In this document: positions 34,798-42,870 of the stretch, piece after piece
Numbering within the stretch: position 1 is the stretch's first letter
Layout: every line of letters begins with the position of its first letter
Source of the DNA: an uncultured Prevotella sp.
GTDB taxonomy: Bacteria > Bacteroidota > Bacteroidia > Bacteroidales > Bacteroidaceae
Assembly (NCBI GenBank): GCA_934229335.1
Contig: CAKQDQ010000006.1
Location: 1 to 53,594 of the forward strand
Length of the DNA stretch: 53,594 nt
Reading direction: 5' to 3'
The notes under the pieces: model-generated
Databases searched by the model: none
Seen by the model: only the letters and a program-made list of their open reading frames with translations
Told to the model about the DNA's origin: nothing
Program-made: the position numbers and the translations under genes

Positions 34798-35802
34798 CTA
34801 TAAATTATTTTCCTTACGTATTCTCGTTACAATCTTGTTAGCCCCACTTGTCAGCGCGAGTGCTTCGGGGTGCTCTTTGACAAACGACTCTATGTGGCGC
34901 ACATATTTACTCTCAAGTATCTCGTTTACAGCAATGAGTATGCCTGTTTCCTCTACATCGCCGAAGCCATCGTTGATGGCTGTGCCAAAGAGTTTCATCG
35001 TTGGCGAGAGGTTCATGTATGCGTTCACCAATGGTGGTATATTAAATCCTAAGGCGCGTATACCTCCATTGAGTATGCGATAGTCTTCCTTAAAGTCACG
35101 ACCGCAGAACACCTGCGCTAATTCTTCTTCTGGAGTGTCGAGCTTCAATGGCTTCATCGGGTATATTAGCCCCTCTTTGTCGTCAAAATGTTTCTTCAAG
35201 AAGTAGAGTATCATGTCGCGACCAAAGCGTATATAGCTTGGATACATGGTCATCTTTCCGAAGAAATACCTCATGTTAGGGTTAATGACAGTCAGCGCAC
35301 CCAGTCCGTCCCACAAGTTATCGAGGGCAAAGAGGCTCTTTGCTCCTCTCTTAGAGCTTTGATACTCTGGTGTAACGAAAGAACGTCCTAACTCTATTGT
35401 GTACGGAGCATACTCCTTAATAAACTTCTCCGAGAATCGGAACATATGGCTGGTGGCAAGTATCGGCTGTCCTTCTTCGTCATATTCCCACTGGTCTCCC
35501 ATTATATATCTGTAGCCGCCTATTATTTCTTCTTCCTCAGGATTCCACACAATAAGCTGCTTATAACAGTTATCAGAGGTATCAAACTCGTCTATGTCCA
35601 CCTCTTTACCCGTACCTCCGCCTGCCAAGCGGAACGTAATCTCGCGCAAACGACCTATCTCCCTCATGACATTCGGTGAATCGTGAGCCGTAACTATATA
35701 TATCTCGTTATGGCTCTTGTTCGTCATACGCAACTGCTTCTCTGGTGTCAACTCCTGTTTCAGTAGCTCCAGTGGTACTGGTTGTATAATTTCTGCCTCC
35801 AT
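34798..35802 (-). CDS. glsB: GNAT-type N-acyltransferase GlsB (glycine lipid synthesis)
   Basis: A 334-residue protein of the hemolysin-like/OlsB acyltransferase group with a GNAT fold. It contains IGRLREITFRLAGGG (about residues 47-61), the central IGGYRYI segment (about 95) and TIELGRSFVTPEY (about 137). In Bacteroides, the GlsB-GlsA pair makes N-acylated then O-acylated glycine lipids; GlsB adds the first 3-hydroxy fatty acid to glycine. The call rests on family and on its partner: the next gene upstream on the same strand, 34 bp away, is a PlsC-like acyltransferase. Confidence 0.8.
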   Translation of the reverse strand: MEAEIIQPVPLELLKQELTPEKQLRMTNKSHNEIYIVTAHDSPNVMREIGRLREITFRLAGGGTGKEVDIDEFDTSDNCYKQLIVWNPEEEEIIGGYRYIMGDQWEYDEEGQPILATSHMFRFSEKFIKEYAPYTIELGRSFVTPEYQSSKRGAKSLFALDNLWDGLGALTVINPNMRYFFGKMTMYPSYIRFGRDMILYFLKKHFDDKEGLIYPMKPLKLDTPEEELAQVFCGRDFKEDYRILNGGIRALGFNIPPLVNAYMNLSPTMKLFGTAINDGFGDVEETGILIAVNEILESKYVRHIESFVKEHPEALALTSGANKIVTRIRKENNL

Positions 35803-35836
35803 TGACGGATTTGTTTATATTATATTATTGTATATT

Positions 35837-36676
35837 CTATTTTATATTCTTCTTTAACTCATACACCCTTTCCTGCACCCATTGTGCCCATTGCTTCGGT
35901 GTGCGGCTTTTGTCAAACGTCTGCCATGGTATGGGTTTGCCGATGTGAAGCTCAAACGTCTTTCCACTGTTGCGGAACATCTCGTCTGGTAAGAACAGCA
36001 TCGCAGCGTTAAACTTCAGTCCAAGCGCCTTACACAGATTGGCGATACGATAGAATCGAGGTGAGTTCTGTCCGCTGAAGTACATTGGCACCACATCTCT
36101 CTGCGCCTGAACGCTCTTTACAATAAACGTCTTTGTCCACGGCAAATCGTGTATCTCACCTTTTATTTTTCTTGAACATAGCCCCGCTGGGAAGAGTACC
36201 ATGTGGTGATCAGAGGCAAATCCCGCCTCTACCATCTTTGGGAAGTCCCTCCCCTGTCTGCCTGTCTTGTTTATAGGAATACAGAGAGGTGCCAGTCCTG
36301 GGAGGTTCATCAGTAAATCATTGACCAGATAACGGAAGTTATCGTGGTAGTGTTCGCCTATCACCGAACCCACTGCTATACCGTCTATGCCACCCAAGGG
36401 ATGATTGCTAACAAAGGTGTAGCGACGTTTATCATCAGGAGAAGGTAGGTTCTCTGCGCCAAAGACCTTCACCTCGTTGTGCAGATGACGCAAGGCGTGC
36501 TTCATCCACGGTGTTCCCGTCTCCTCACGAGCTGCCCATAGAAACTCGTTCAGCTCGTCTTGATGCAGCGTTCGCTCCAACCAGCGCACTATAAAGCGCG
36601 GCACTCGGTTTGCCTTGTCGCCCATCTTCGAGCGCAATATTTTCTCTACGTCTATGGTTTTCTCTGTCAGTTGCAT
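35837..36676 (-). CDS. glsA: PlsC-like O-acyltransferase GlsA (glycine lipid synthesis)
   Basis: A 279-residue acyltransferase related to 1-acylglycerol-3-phosphate acyltransferases. The catalytic motif appears as NHPLGGIDG (N91, H92, D98), with one residue more between His and Asp than the classic HxxxxD. The third motif is VLFPAGLCSRK in place of FPEGTR. Both variants are usual for this Bacteroidetes group. It should O-acylate the N-acyl-glycine made by GlsB to complete the diacylated glycine lipid. It is translated just upstream of glsB. Confidence 0.8.
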   Translation of the reverse strand: MQLTEKTIDVEKILRSKMGDKANRVPRFIVRWLERTLHQDELNEFLWAAREETGTPWMKHALRHLHNEVKVFGAENLPSPDDKRRYTFVSNHPLGGIDGIAVGSVIGEHYHDNFRYLVNDLLMNLPGLAPLCIPINKTGRQGRDFPKMVEAGFASDHHMVLFPAGLCSRKIKGEIHDLPWTKTFIVKSVQAQRDVVPMYFSGQNSPRFYRIANLCKALGLKFNAAMLFLPDEMFRNSGKTFELHIGKPIPWQTFDKSRTPKQWAQWVQERVYELKKNIK

Positions 36677-36774
36677 CTGAATCTGTTACACCTTATTATA
36701 TAATACCTTGGCAACACCACCGCTGGCATATCACCGTCACGATTCAAATAAAGCCCTATTGGTGTTCTTTTTGG

Positions 36775-36782
36775 CAAAATTA
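36775..36782 (-). promoter_or_regulatory. Possible -7 element (TAATTTTG) of glsA-glsB
   Basis: TAATTTTG on the minus strand matches TAnnTTTG about 100 bp upstream of glsA. No -33 TTTG is at the right distance, so this is tentative. Confidence 0.35.
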
Positions 36783-36845
36783 CTATTATTTTTTCAATTT
36801 ATAGCACTTTCACTATACAAAAAGCCCCATTACGCTTTGGTTTTA

Positions 36846-37754
36846 TCATTTTTTAAGGTTATCATTCCACGCCCGTAACTTCTCTGTAATATAATTCTTC
36901 ATTCCTTCATCTCCCTTTATCTCTATGTCGTCGTACAGTCCGAGAACGAAACGTCCTATACCGAGATAGCTGCACACATCGATTTCAAAACGCCACTGGT
37001 CGTTGTTGTACTTCACAAAGAACGCAGCTGATTCTGGGTATTCTTCCAGCATCACATTATGCGACAACTGCCCCATTAGCAAAGTAACGTGCATGGTAGA
37101 CTCTCCAGAGAAGGAGAAGAGGTCTATATAAACCTTACGGTGTCTGCCCTCATTTTCCCAACGACGGTCAAGTAATTCTACCCCATTCATACGCGATAGG
37201 CGAAAGGTTTTGTTCATACCGCTCGCCAGTTCATAGCACCTTACGTCACGATTATTATTCAAGAACATAAATGGCTCTACGAGACGATTGCTCACAGTGT
37301 GGCTGCTTGGCGAGGAATAGCCCTCTATGCTCACCATGCTTCGTGTCTTTATAGCGTTGTATATCACGCCTCGCATCTCGGTGGTTCTACGCTGTAGCTC
37401 CTCATCTTCAAGTATTTTGAAGTCATAAAAGCGGTCAAGACGACGGTGGAGTGCCTTTAGTCGACCACTCGCCATACCTGAACTCTCTATCAACTGACGC
37501 ATCAACAGCACCTCATCTTCCGTCAACTGCACTATGTCATAGAGCTTCTTGAAAAACCAACTCGACCTGTTCAGCGAATACAAACGGTCACTTCTCTCTA
37601 CCACAAAACCTGCCTGTTCAAAGAACTCTATATAATAATAGAACGAACGACGTGAGATGCCTGCTTTATCGCATATCTCGTCTACCGTATACTGCCTATT
37701 CTGGGTCAGCAATAACATCAGCTCTAATTCTCGTTTCAGGTGGTCGTGTCTCAT
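36846..37754 (-). CDS. WYL-domain transcriptional regulator
   Basis: A 302-residue protein. Residues about 1-70 form a winged helix-turn-helix (YTVDEICDKAGISRRSFYYYI). The middle and C-terminal parts match the WYL layout: a segment starting RSMVSIEGYSS (about 138), then RLVEPFMFLNNNRDVRCYEL (about 157), and a C-terminal WCX-like region. WYL regulators often sense small ligands or nucleic acids; the target is not evident. It has its own promoter and is separate from the glsA-glsB unit (about 170 bp). Confidence 0.85.
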   Translation of the reverse strand: MRHDHLKRELELMLLLTQNRQYTVDEICDKAGISRRSFYYYIEFFEQAGFVVERSDRLYSLNRSSWFFKKLYDIVQLTEDEVLLMRQLIESSGMASGRLKALHRRLDRFYDFKILEDEELQRRTTEMRGVIYNAIKTRSMVSIEGYSSPSSHTVSNRLVEPFMFLNNNRDVRCYELASGMNKTFRLSRMNGVELLDRRWENEGRHRKVYIDLFSFSGESTMHVTLLMGQLSHNVMLEEYPESAAFFVKYNNDQWRFEIDVCSYLGIGRFVLGLYDDIEIKGDEGMKNYITEKLRAWNDNLKK

Positions 37755-37785
37755 AGTCTCAACGTAATAATGTTGGTTTTCGCCA

Positions 37786-37793
37786 CAAAGTTA
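37786..37793 (-). promoter_or_regulatory. -7 element (TAACTTTG) of the WYL regulator
   Basis: TAACTTTG on the minus strand, 32 bp upstream of the start codon. A matching -33 box is not clear. Confidence 0.55.
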
Positions 37794-37855
37794 CATTATT
37801 TTATTATATTAAAAAACATCTTTGGGGTTGTAAGAACAGGAAAAACGCATTTTTC

Positions 37856-37886
37856 TTGCATATTTCAGAAAAACATAGTACCTTTG
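37856..37886 (+). promoter_or_regulatory. Promoter of tRNA-Arg
   Basis: TTG (37856-37858), 20 bp, TACCTTTG (37879-37886), ending 44 bp before the tRNA. Confidence 0.8.
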
Positions 37887-37930
37887 CATGAGCATGACAT
37901 AGGACTTCCACCATGTCACAGTCTTACGAT

Positions 37931-38002
37931 GGTCTGATAGTTCAATGGATAGAACAAGTCTCTCCTAAAGATTAGATCCGGGTTCGATTCCCGGTCGGAC
38001 CA
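37931..38002 (+). tRNA. tRNA-Arg (CCT)
   Basis: Acceptor GGTCTGA pairs with TCGGACC (37995-38001) with one G-T pair, followed by discriminator A. The anticodon loop is CTCCTAA with anticodon CCT, reading AGG. The T-arm is CCGGGTTCGATTCCCGG. CCA is not encoded. Confidence 0.95.
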
Positions 38003-38017
38003 CCTTAAATCACGCGC

Positions 38018-38061
38018 AACGCAAGCTGTTTTTCCATCTCGGTAACGGCTTGTGTTTTTTT
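38018..38061 (+). terminator. Terminator of tRNA-Arg
   Basis: AACGCAAGC (38018-38026) pairs with GCTTGTGTT (38048-38056) with one G-T pair. A run of T follows. Confidence 0.7.
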
Positions 38062-38194
38062 CGTTTTTTTACATTTCGAACAATACTCACTTTGAGGTAT
38101 CACTACCCTCTTTACCATGTTTTTATTACATACTTTTGAGTATCCACCCCTTTCTCCAAGAACCTGTGGTGCGTATTTTCACGAATTTTGAGTA

Positions 38195-38225
38195 TTGTGA
38201 ACGTTTCTAAAAAGCAGTACCTTTG
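38195..38225 (+). promoter_or_regulatory. Promoter of the porin-imelysin genes
   Basis: TTG (38195-38197), 20 bp, TACCTTTG (38218-38225), ending 36 bp before the ATG at 38262. Two TTTTGAGTAT copies (38134-38143 and 38187-38196) lie at and upstream of the promoter, the nearer one overlapping the -33 box; they may be a regulator site. Confidence 0.75.
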
Positions 38226-38261
38226 CAAACGATAAACTAACACAAAAAAGGTAAAAAGGAA

Positions 38262-39563
38262 ATGAAAAATCTTAAGACTTTGATGACTGCCGCTTTGCTT
38301 GGCATAGCAACCATGGCTGGCGCACAAGAGTCACAAGACAGCATCCAGTACGGTGGTTGGGACAAGTATCGTATTGGCGGTTACGGCGAGATGGTTGCCG
38401 CTTTTAAGGATTATGGAACAAACCGTTTCTATGGTCACAAGGAGGGTAACGCTAAGGAAAACAGAAGCACTATCAGTATTCCTCGTTTCGTTATAGCTGG
38501 TGATTACAAATTTAGCAAGAAGTGGATTCTCGGTGTCGAGATAGAGTTTGAAAGCGGTGGCGTTGGTACCGCATACGAATTAGAGAACACTGAGAACGGA
38601 GAATACGAGACAGAGGTAGAACGCGGCGGCGAAGTAGCCATTGAGCAGTTCCACATCACACGTCTTATCGACCGTGCTTTCAACGTAAGAGCAGGTCACG
38701 TGATACTGCCTGTAGGTATGAACAACGGTCACCACGAGCCTCTTAACTTCTTCGGCACGGTGCGTCCTGAGGGCGAGACAAGTATCATCCCTAACACTTG
38801 GCACGAGACAGGTCTTGAGTTCTTCGGTACATTTGGCAAGAACAAAGCTACGTTCGACTACTACGCCTTCATCACAACAGGTCTTAACGGCAACGGTTTC
38901 GACCGTAACAACTGGGCGCAGGGCGGCAAACAGGGTATCTTCGAGGAAGAGAACTTCAGTAATCCAGCATACACTGCACGCATAGACTGGCGCGGAATAC
39001 AGGGTCTTCGCCTTGGTGGTTCTATGTATTATTGTGCTAACGTGGGCGGAAACGCTGACAAGTCACAGACTTATAAGAACAAGGGCAAGATGCCAATACG
39101 CATATATAGCATAGACGGACAGTATGTTAACCCTTACGTTGTGGCTCGTGCCAACTTCCTTTGGGGCGACCTTACTAACTCAAATGTATTGTCAGAGAAA
39201 AATGGTAAGCTGTCTAACAAGTCTCCTTACAGCCGTATCACTCCAGTAGCACATAAGGCTGTGTCTTACGCTGGTGAGGTAGGATTCAACCTTCGCAACA
39301 TCTTCGGATGCGAGAAGTTCCCAAAGATTCTTCCTTTCGTGCGCTACGAGTACTACAACTCACAGTATAACGTAACAGCACCTTACGTTGCAGACAACCG
39401 TTGTAAGGTTAGTATGTGGACCGCAGGCATCAACTGGCACCCACTGCCAGAACTCGTTGTTAAGGCAGACGCTACAACACGCAGCATCGGTAAGGGCGCA
39501 TACAACAGCGAAAACGAGTTCGCCGTTGGCGTAGCATGGACTGGTTGGTTCAGCAAGAAATAA
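38262..39563 (+). CDS. Outer-membrane porin-like beta-barrel protein
   Basis: A 433-residue protein with a signal peptide (about residues 1-20, cut after AGA). The body is rich in alternating aromatic and polar strands, for example GGYGEMVAAF, FVIAGDYKFSKKWILGVEIEFE and FNVRAGHVILPVG, and it ends in a strand, VGVAWTGWF. This is typical of phosphate-selective porin O/P-type barrels of Bacteroidetes. The substrate is unknown. It is the first gene of a plus-strand series that continues with an imelysin lipoprotein 44 bp downstream. Its leader ends in the same purine-rich AAAAAGGTAAAAAG stretch as that of the next gene. Confidence 0.75.
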   Translation: MKNLKTLMTAALLGIATMAGAQESQDSIQYGGWDKYRIGGYGEMVAAFKDYGTNRFYGHKEGNAKENRSTISIPRFVIAGDYKFSKKWILGVEIEFESGGVGTAYELENTENGEYETEVERGGEVAIEQFHITRLIDRAFNVRAGHVILPVGMNNGHHEPLNFFGTVRPEGETSIIPNTWHETGLEFFGTFGKNKATFDYYAFITTGLNGNGFDRNNWAQGGKQGIFEEENFSNPAYTARIDWRGIQGLRLGGSMYYCANVGGNADKSQTYKNKGKMPIRIYSIDGQYVNPYVVARANFLWGDLTNSNVLSEKNGKLSNKSPYSRITPVAHKAVSYAGEVGFNLRNIFGCEKFPKILPFVRYEYYNSQYNVTAPYVADNRCKVSMWTAGINWHPLPELVVKADATTRSIGKGAYNSENEFAVGVAWTGWFSKK

Positions 39564-39607
39564 TATTTCAAAAAATAATAACAATTAAAATAAAAAGGTA
39601 AAAAGAA

Positions 39608-40882
39608 ATGAAGAAGAATTATTTTCTTATCGGTCTCCTCGCAGTTGGACTGAGTTTGACTACTGTATCATGTGGTGACGACGATCCAACAAATGGAGGA
39701 AACAATGGAGATCAGGTTGACAACAACGGTAACGGTGGCGACCAGGACGACAATGGCAACGGTTCTGATGATTCAAACCTGTCAGAAGAAGAGAAGGCAC
39801 AGAACCTCGACTACACTTCTGAGAACGCTGCAGCATGGGGAAACTATGCAGTTCACGTTGCGAACCTTTTGGAGAGCGACGCTAACACACTTAAGAACCA
39901 GTGGGAGAACTCTTATGCTGAAGCGTTCAAGAACCACACTTCCGAGTCAGGTTTCCAGTCAGGTTCTGACTGTGTAGACCAGATGATTGACGGTATGGTT
40001 GACATTGCCAACGAGGTTGGCACATCAAAGATTGGTGAACCATACGACCTTTATAAGGCAGGTGAATATAATAAGGCTCTCTACGCTGTTGAGTCATGGT
40101 ACTCTTACCACTCTCGTGAAGACTACTGTAACAACATTCTCTCTATAGCACGTTCACTTGCTGGTACTCGTGTAGAGAATGACTTTGTCAATAAGACATT
40201 GGCACAGGCAGTTGCTGACGGTAGCGTAGTAGCAAACTCTATCCTTGGTCACTGTTACAACACTCCATCACTTCGCGAAGCAGGTGTTAATGTATGGAAC
40301 AACACTATCGCTGCATGGAAGGCTATTGATAAAATAGACCAGCCATTCCGTAACAATATTGGTTCCGCTCAAACACAAGTAGCGATGGATGCTTGCGAGG
40401 TATTGACACAAAGCCTTGAGGGTATAAAGTCTAACCTGCACGACTCATTCGAAGATGACGCTGTAGCAGAGGCAATCGCTAAGCAGTTTGTTGACGTAGT
40501 AGTACTGCCTACATACAGAGATCTCGCTGCAAAGAACACAGCACTGGCACAGGCTGTTCGCGCACTTCAGGCTAATCCTTCAGACGAAGCATTTGAAAAC
40601 GCTTGCGACGCATGGATGGAAGCACGTAAGCCTTGGGAGACATCAGAGGCATTCCTCTTCGGTCCTGTAGCAGAACTTGGTCTCGATCCTAACATGGATT
40701 CATGGCCTCTCGACGCTGTTGGTATCTCTAACCTTCTGAAGTCTCAGAACTGGAGCGATATGGAATGGAGCGGTAACTTCGACGAAGACAGCGAGGCTAT
40801 CGGCGCAGCACAGTCTCTCCGTGGTTTCCACACACTGGAGTTCCTCCTCTATAAGAACGGAAATCCACGTAAGATGAAGTAA
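39608..40882 (+). CDS. Imelysin-family lipoprotein (peptidase M75-like, iron-regulated type)
   Basis: A 424-residue lipoprotein: lipobox LTTVSC (Cys about residue 22), then an acidic, Asn/Gly/Asp-rich linker to about residue 58. A helical imelysin domain follows. The hallmark GxHxxE motif is GFHTLE near the C-terminus (G406, H408, E411). Imelysins are linked to iron or other metal uptake; related domains occur in EfeO and IrpA, and peptidase activity is doubtful. Imelysin genes are commonly found beside DHOR-type di-haem proteins, as here. The D/N-rich linker should carry the domain away from the membrane. Confidence 0.88.
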   Translation: MKKNYFLIGLLAVGLSLTTVSCGDDDPTNGGNNGDQVDNNGNGGDQDDNGNGSDDSNLSEEEKAQNLDYTSENAAAWGNYAVHVANLLESDANTLKNQWENSYAEAFKNHTSESGFQSGSDCVDQMIDGMVDIANEVGTSKIGEPYDLYKAGEYNKALYAVESWYSYHSREDYCNNILSIARSLAGTRVENDFVNKTLAQAVADGSVVANSILGHCYNTPSLREAGVNVWNNTIAAWKAIDKIDQPFRNNIGSAQTQVAMDACEVLTQSLEGIKSNLHDSFEDDAVAEAIAKQFVDVVVLPTYRDLAAKNTALAQAVRALQANPSDEAFENACDAWMEARKPWETSEAFLFGPVAELGLDPNMDSWPLDAVGISNLLKSQNWSDMEWSGNFDEDSEAIGAAQSLRGFHTLEFLLYKNGNPRKMK

Positions 40883-40910
40883 GATAACTGAAGATTTTGC
40901 GATTTAATAA

Positions 40911-41069
40911 AGGTGAAGGCGGGAAACGTAACAGTTTCTCTCCTTCACTATTGTGGTATTATAGCGAAGTTAGTTGTTTAGTGGTTTTGTTGTTTCGTGA
41001 TTTAGTTACTTCAACACTATAACGCCAAAGGGAAAACACAGACATTCAACAAAACGACTAAACAATTAA
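40911..41069. repeat. Two inverted repeats between the imelysin and di-haem genes
   Basis: A GTGAAGG...GAAAC/GTTTC...CCTTCAC hairpin spans about 40911-40948 without a T tract. After it, 40970-40992 and 41047-41069 form a 23-bp inverted repeat with two mismatches (TTAGTTGTTTAGTGGTTTTG on the left side). The 206-bp gap is otherwise empty. This could attenuate transcription between the two genes or be a small insertion. Confidence 0.6.
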
Positions 41070-41088
41070 ACAACAAAACAACAAAAGC

Positions 41089-42627
41089 ATGAACTACAAG
41101 ACTTTTATGCTCCTTCCGCTGCTTGCCGCTTCGCTGACAGCGTGTCAAGAGGATACGGAAGGGGTGGATAACTTTACGGAAAAGCACGCGAAAGACCTGG
41201 AGAGTTACATTCTCTCGGCTGGAACGTCAACGATATTCTATAACTCATCAAAGGCTTACGACATCGATGCGGAATGGCTTAGCGGTACTTACGCCACGCG
41301 TTTTCAGAATGGCAACAGCCTTTACGACAACGTTTGCAGTGGTCACGGACCTGTATACGCTGGTTATTCATGCGGCTCTTGTCACATGAACGCTGGACGA
41401 ACAACGCCTGCCGTATGGACACAGGTAGACACCGACCCTGACGGAACGCCTGTTTACGGTTCTGGTAAGAACGGTATGTCGGCTATGCTCGTATATATTA
41501 ACCGCAAGAACGGTGTGTTCTTCCAAGGCTACGGACGTGTGCTCCACGACCAAAGCATATACGGTGTGACGGCGGAAGGCAAACTTGAGTGCCGCTGGTA
41601 CTATGAGAAAGGTTTCTTCCCTGACGGAGAACAGTATGAGTTGGCGCGTCCTCAGTACACTATCACGAAGTGGTACAAGAAGATGTGGGACGACGTGAAG
41701 CACGACTCTGTAGAGATTAAGCCTGAAGACCTCTTCTGTAGCGTCCGCCAGCCACTACGCCACGTAGGTATGGGACAGATGATGGCTCTTGACCGCAGCG
41801 AGATTGAACGCCTCGCCGCACAGAGTAACTACCCAGAATACGGCATCTCTGGTCGTGTTAACTATATCACAGAGCGTGGCGTAACAGGTGTGGGTCTGTC
41901 AGGCAATAAGGCTCAGCACCTTGACCTCACCGTAGAACTGGGTTTCTCTTCCGATATGGGTGCCACAAACTCACGTTATCCTGAGGAGATATGTGAGGGT
42001 CAGAGCCAGATGACGGAAGGAAGCATGATGGGACTGACATACGATAAACTCGATATCTCTACCGCCGACATGGAGAATGTGGACCTCTACTTGCACTCTC
42101 TCGGCGTTCCTGCACGCAGAAAGGGCAGCACGACCCGCCAGGTAACGCTGACCAAGTCTGACGGCACAACCATAACGATGAGCGAACGCGAAGTGAACCA
42201 GATGGGCGAACAGGCTTTTTATGAAGCGAAATGCCATCTCTGCCACGTCACCACATTGCACACACGTCCTCGTGGAGCCACACTGCTCAACGGAACGGAA
42301 CTGCCTTGGCTCGGAAGCCAGACTATTCACCCTTACAGCGACTACCTGCTACACGACATGGGTAGCGAGATTATGGGCGTAGGTCTTAACGATAACTACT
42401 GCTCTGGCACGGCTCGCGGCAACGAATGGCGTACTACACCACTGTGGGGCATCGGTCTTCAGCAGAAGGTGAACGGTCATACCTACTTCCTGCACGACGC
42501 ACGAGCACGCAACCTCAAAGAGGCTATACTATGGCACGGCGGTGAAGGCGAAGCTTCTAAGAACCTCTTTAAGAAGATGGACCGCAGCAAGAGAGACGCT
42601 CTCATTTACTTCCTGCAATCACTGTAA
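41089..42627 (+). CDS. Di-haem lipoprotein, DHOR/DUF1111 (putative thiol oxidoreductase) family
   Basis: A 512-residue lipoprotein (lipobox SLTAC, Cys19) with two haem c sites, CGSCH (C95-H99) and CHLCH (C382-H386). Segments such as GYSCGSCHMNAGRTTP, GLSGNKAQHLDLTVELGF and TTPLWGIGLQQ match the DHOR (DUF1111) group. This group is distantly related to di-haem peroxidases and typically sits next to imelysin genes in iron-linked loci. It should face the periplasm or be surface exposed, transferring electrons to or from a metal or quinol-linked partner. Haem attachment would need the CcsBA protein encoded four genes downstream. Confidence 0.87.
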   Translation: MNYKTFMLLPLLAASLTACQEDTEGVDNFTEKHAKDLESYILSAGTSTIFYNSSKAYDIDAEWLSGTYATRFQNGNSLYDNVCSGHGPVYAGYSCGSCHMNAGRTTPAVWTQVDTDPDGTPVYGSGKNGMSAMLVYINRKNGVFFQGYGRVLHDQSIYGVTAEGKLECRWYYEKGFFPDGEQYELARPQYTITKWYKKMWDDVKHDSVEIKPEDLFCSVRQPLRHVGMGQMMALDRSEIERLAAQSNYPEYGISGRVNYITERGVTGVGLSGNKAQHLDLTVELGFSSDMGATNSRYPEEICEGQSQMTEGSMMGLTYDKLDISTADMENVDLYLHSLGVPARRKGSTTRQVTLTKSDGTTITMSEREVNQMGEQAFYEAKCHLCHVTTLHTRPRGATLLNGTELPWLGSQTIHPYSDYLLHDMGSEIMGVGLNDNYCSGTARGNEWRTTPLWGIGLQQKVNGHTYFLHDARARNLKEAILWHGGEGEASKNLFKKMDRSKRDALIYFLQSL

Positions 42628-42667
42628 GGTGTTCCCGGAAAAGTTACGAATTGATACAAAAGCATAC

Positions 42668-42805
42668 GTGTTTACTTACAATTTTCATGCAGCATCAACG
42701 TCACAGCGATTTGGGCGTTATCGCATTGCGAAAGCATAGCTTTTACACCGTGAAAGCATAGTTATTACAATGCGAAAAGACTGCTTTCAGATTGTAAGTA
42801 AGCAC
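42668..42805. repeat. 22-bp-period array with inverted flanks before the second porin gene
   Basis: Three units of 22 bp at 42718, 42740 and 42762 share GCGAAAGCATAG-type cores (about 15 of 22 identical). The array is bounded by an imperfect inverted repeat: GTGTTTACTTACAATTTTC (from 42668) against the complement of CTTTCAGATTGTAAGTAAGC (to 42805). The same right flank occurs at 51540. Confidence 0.75.
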
Positions 42806-42870
42806 CAATAAGGAGACGAGAGAATATTCAACAGTAAATACTTATATTTAACACTCAAAAGAAACAAGAC

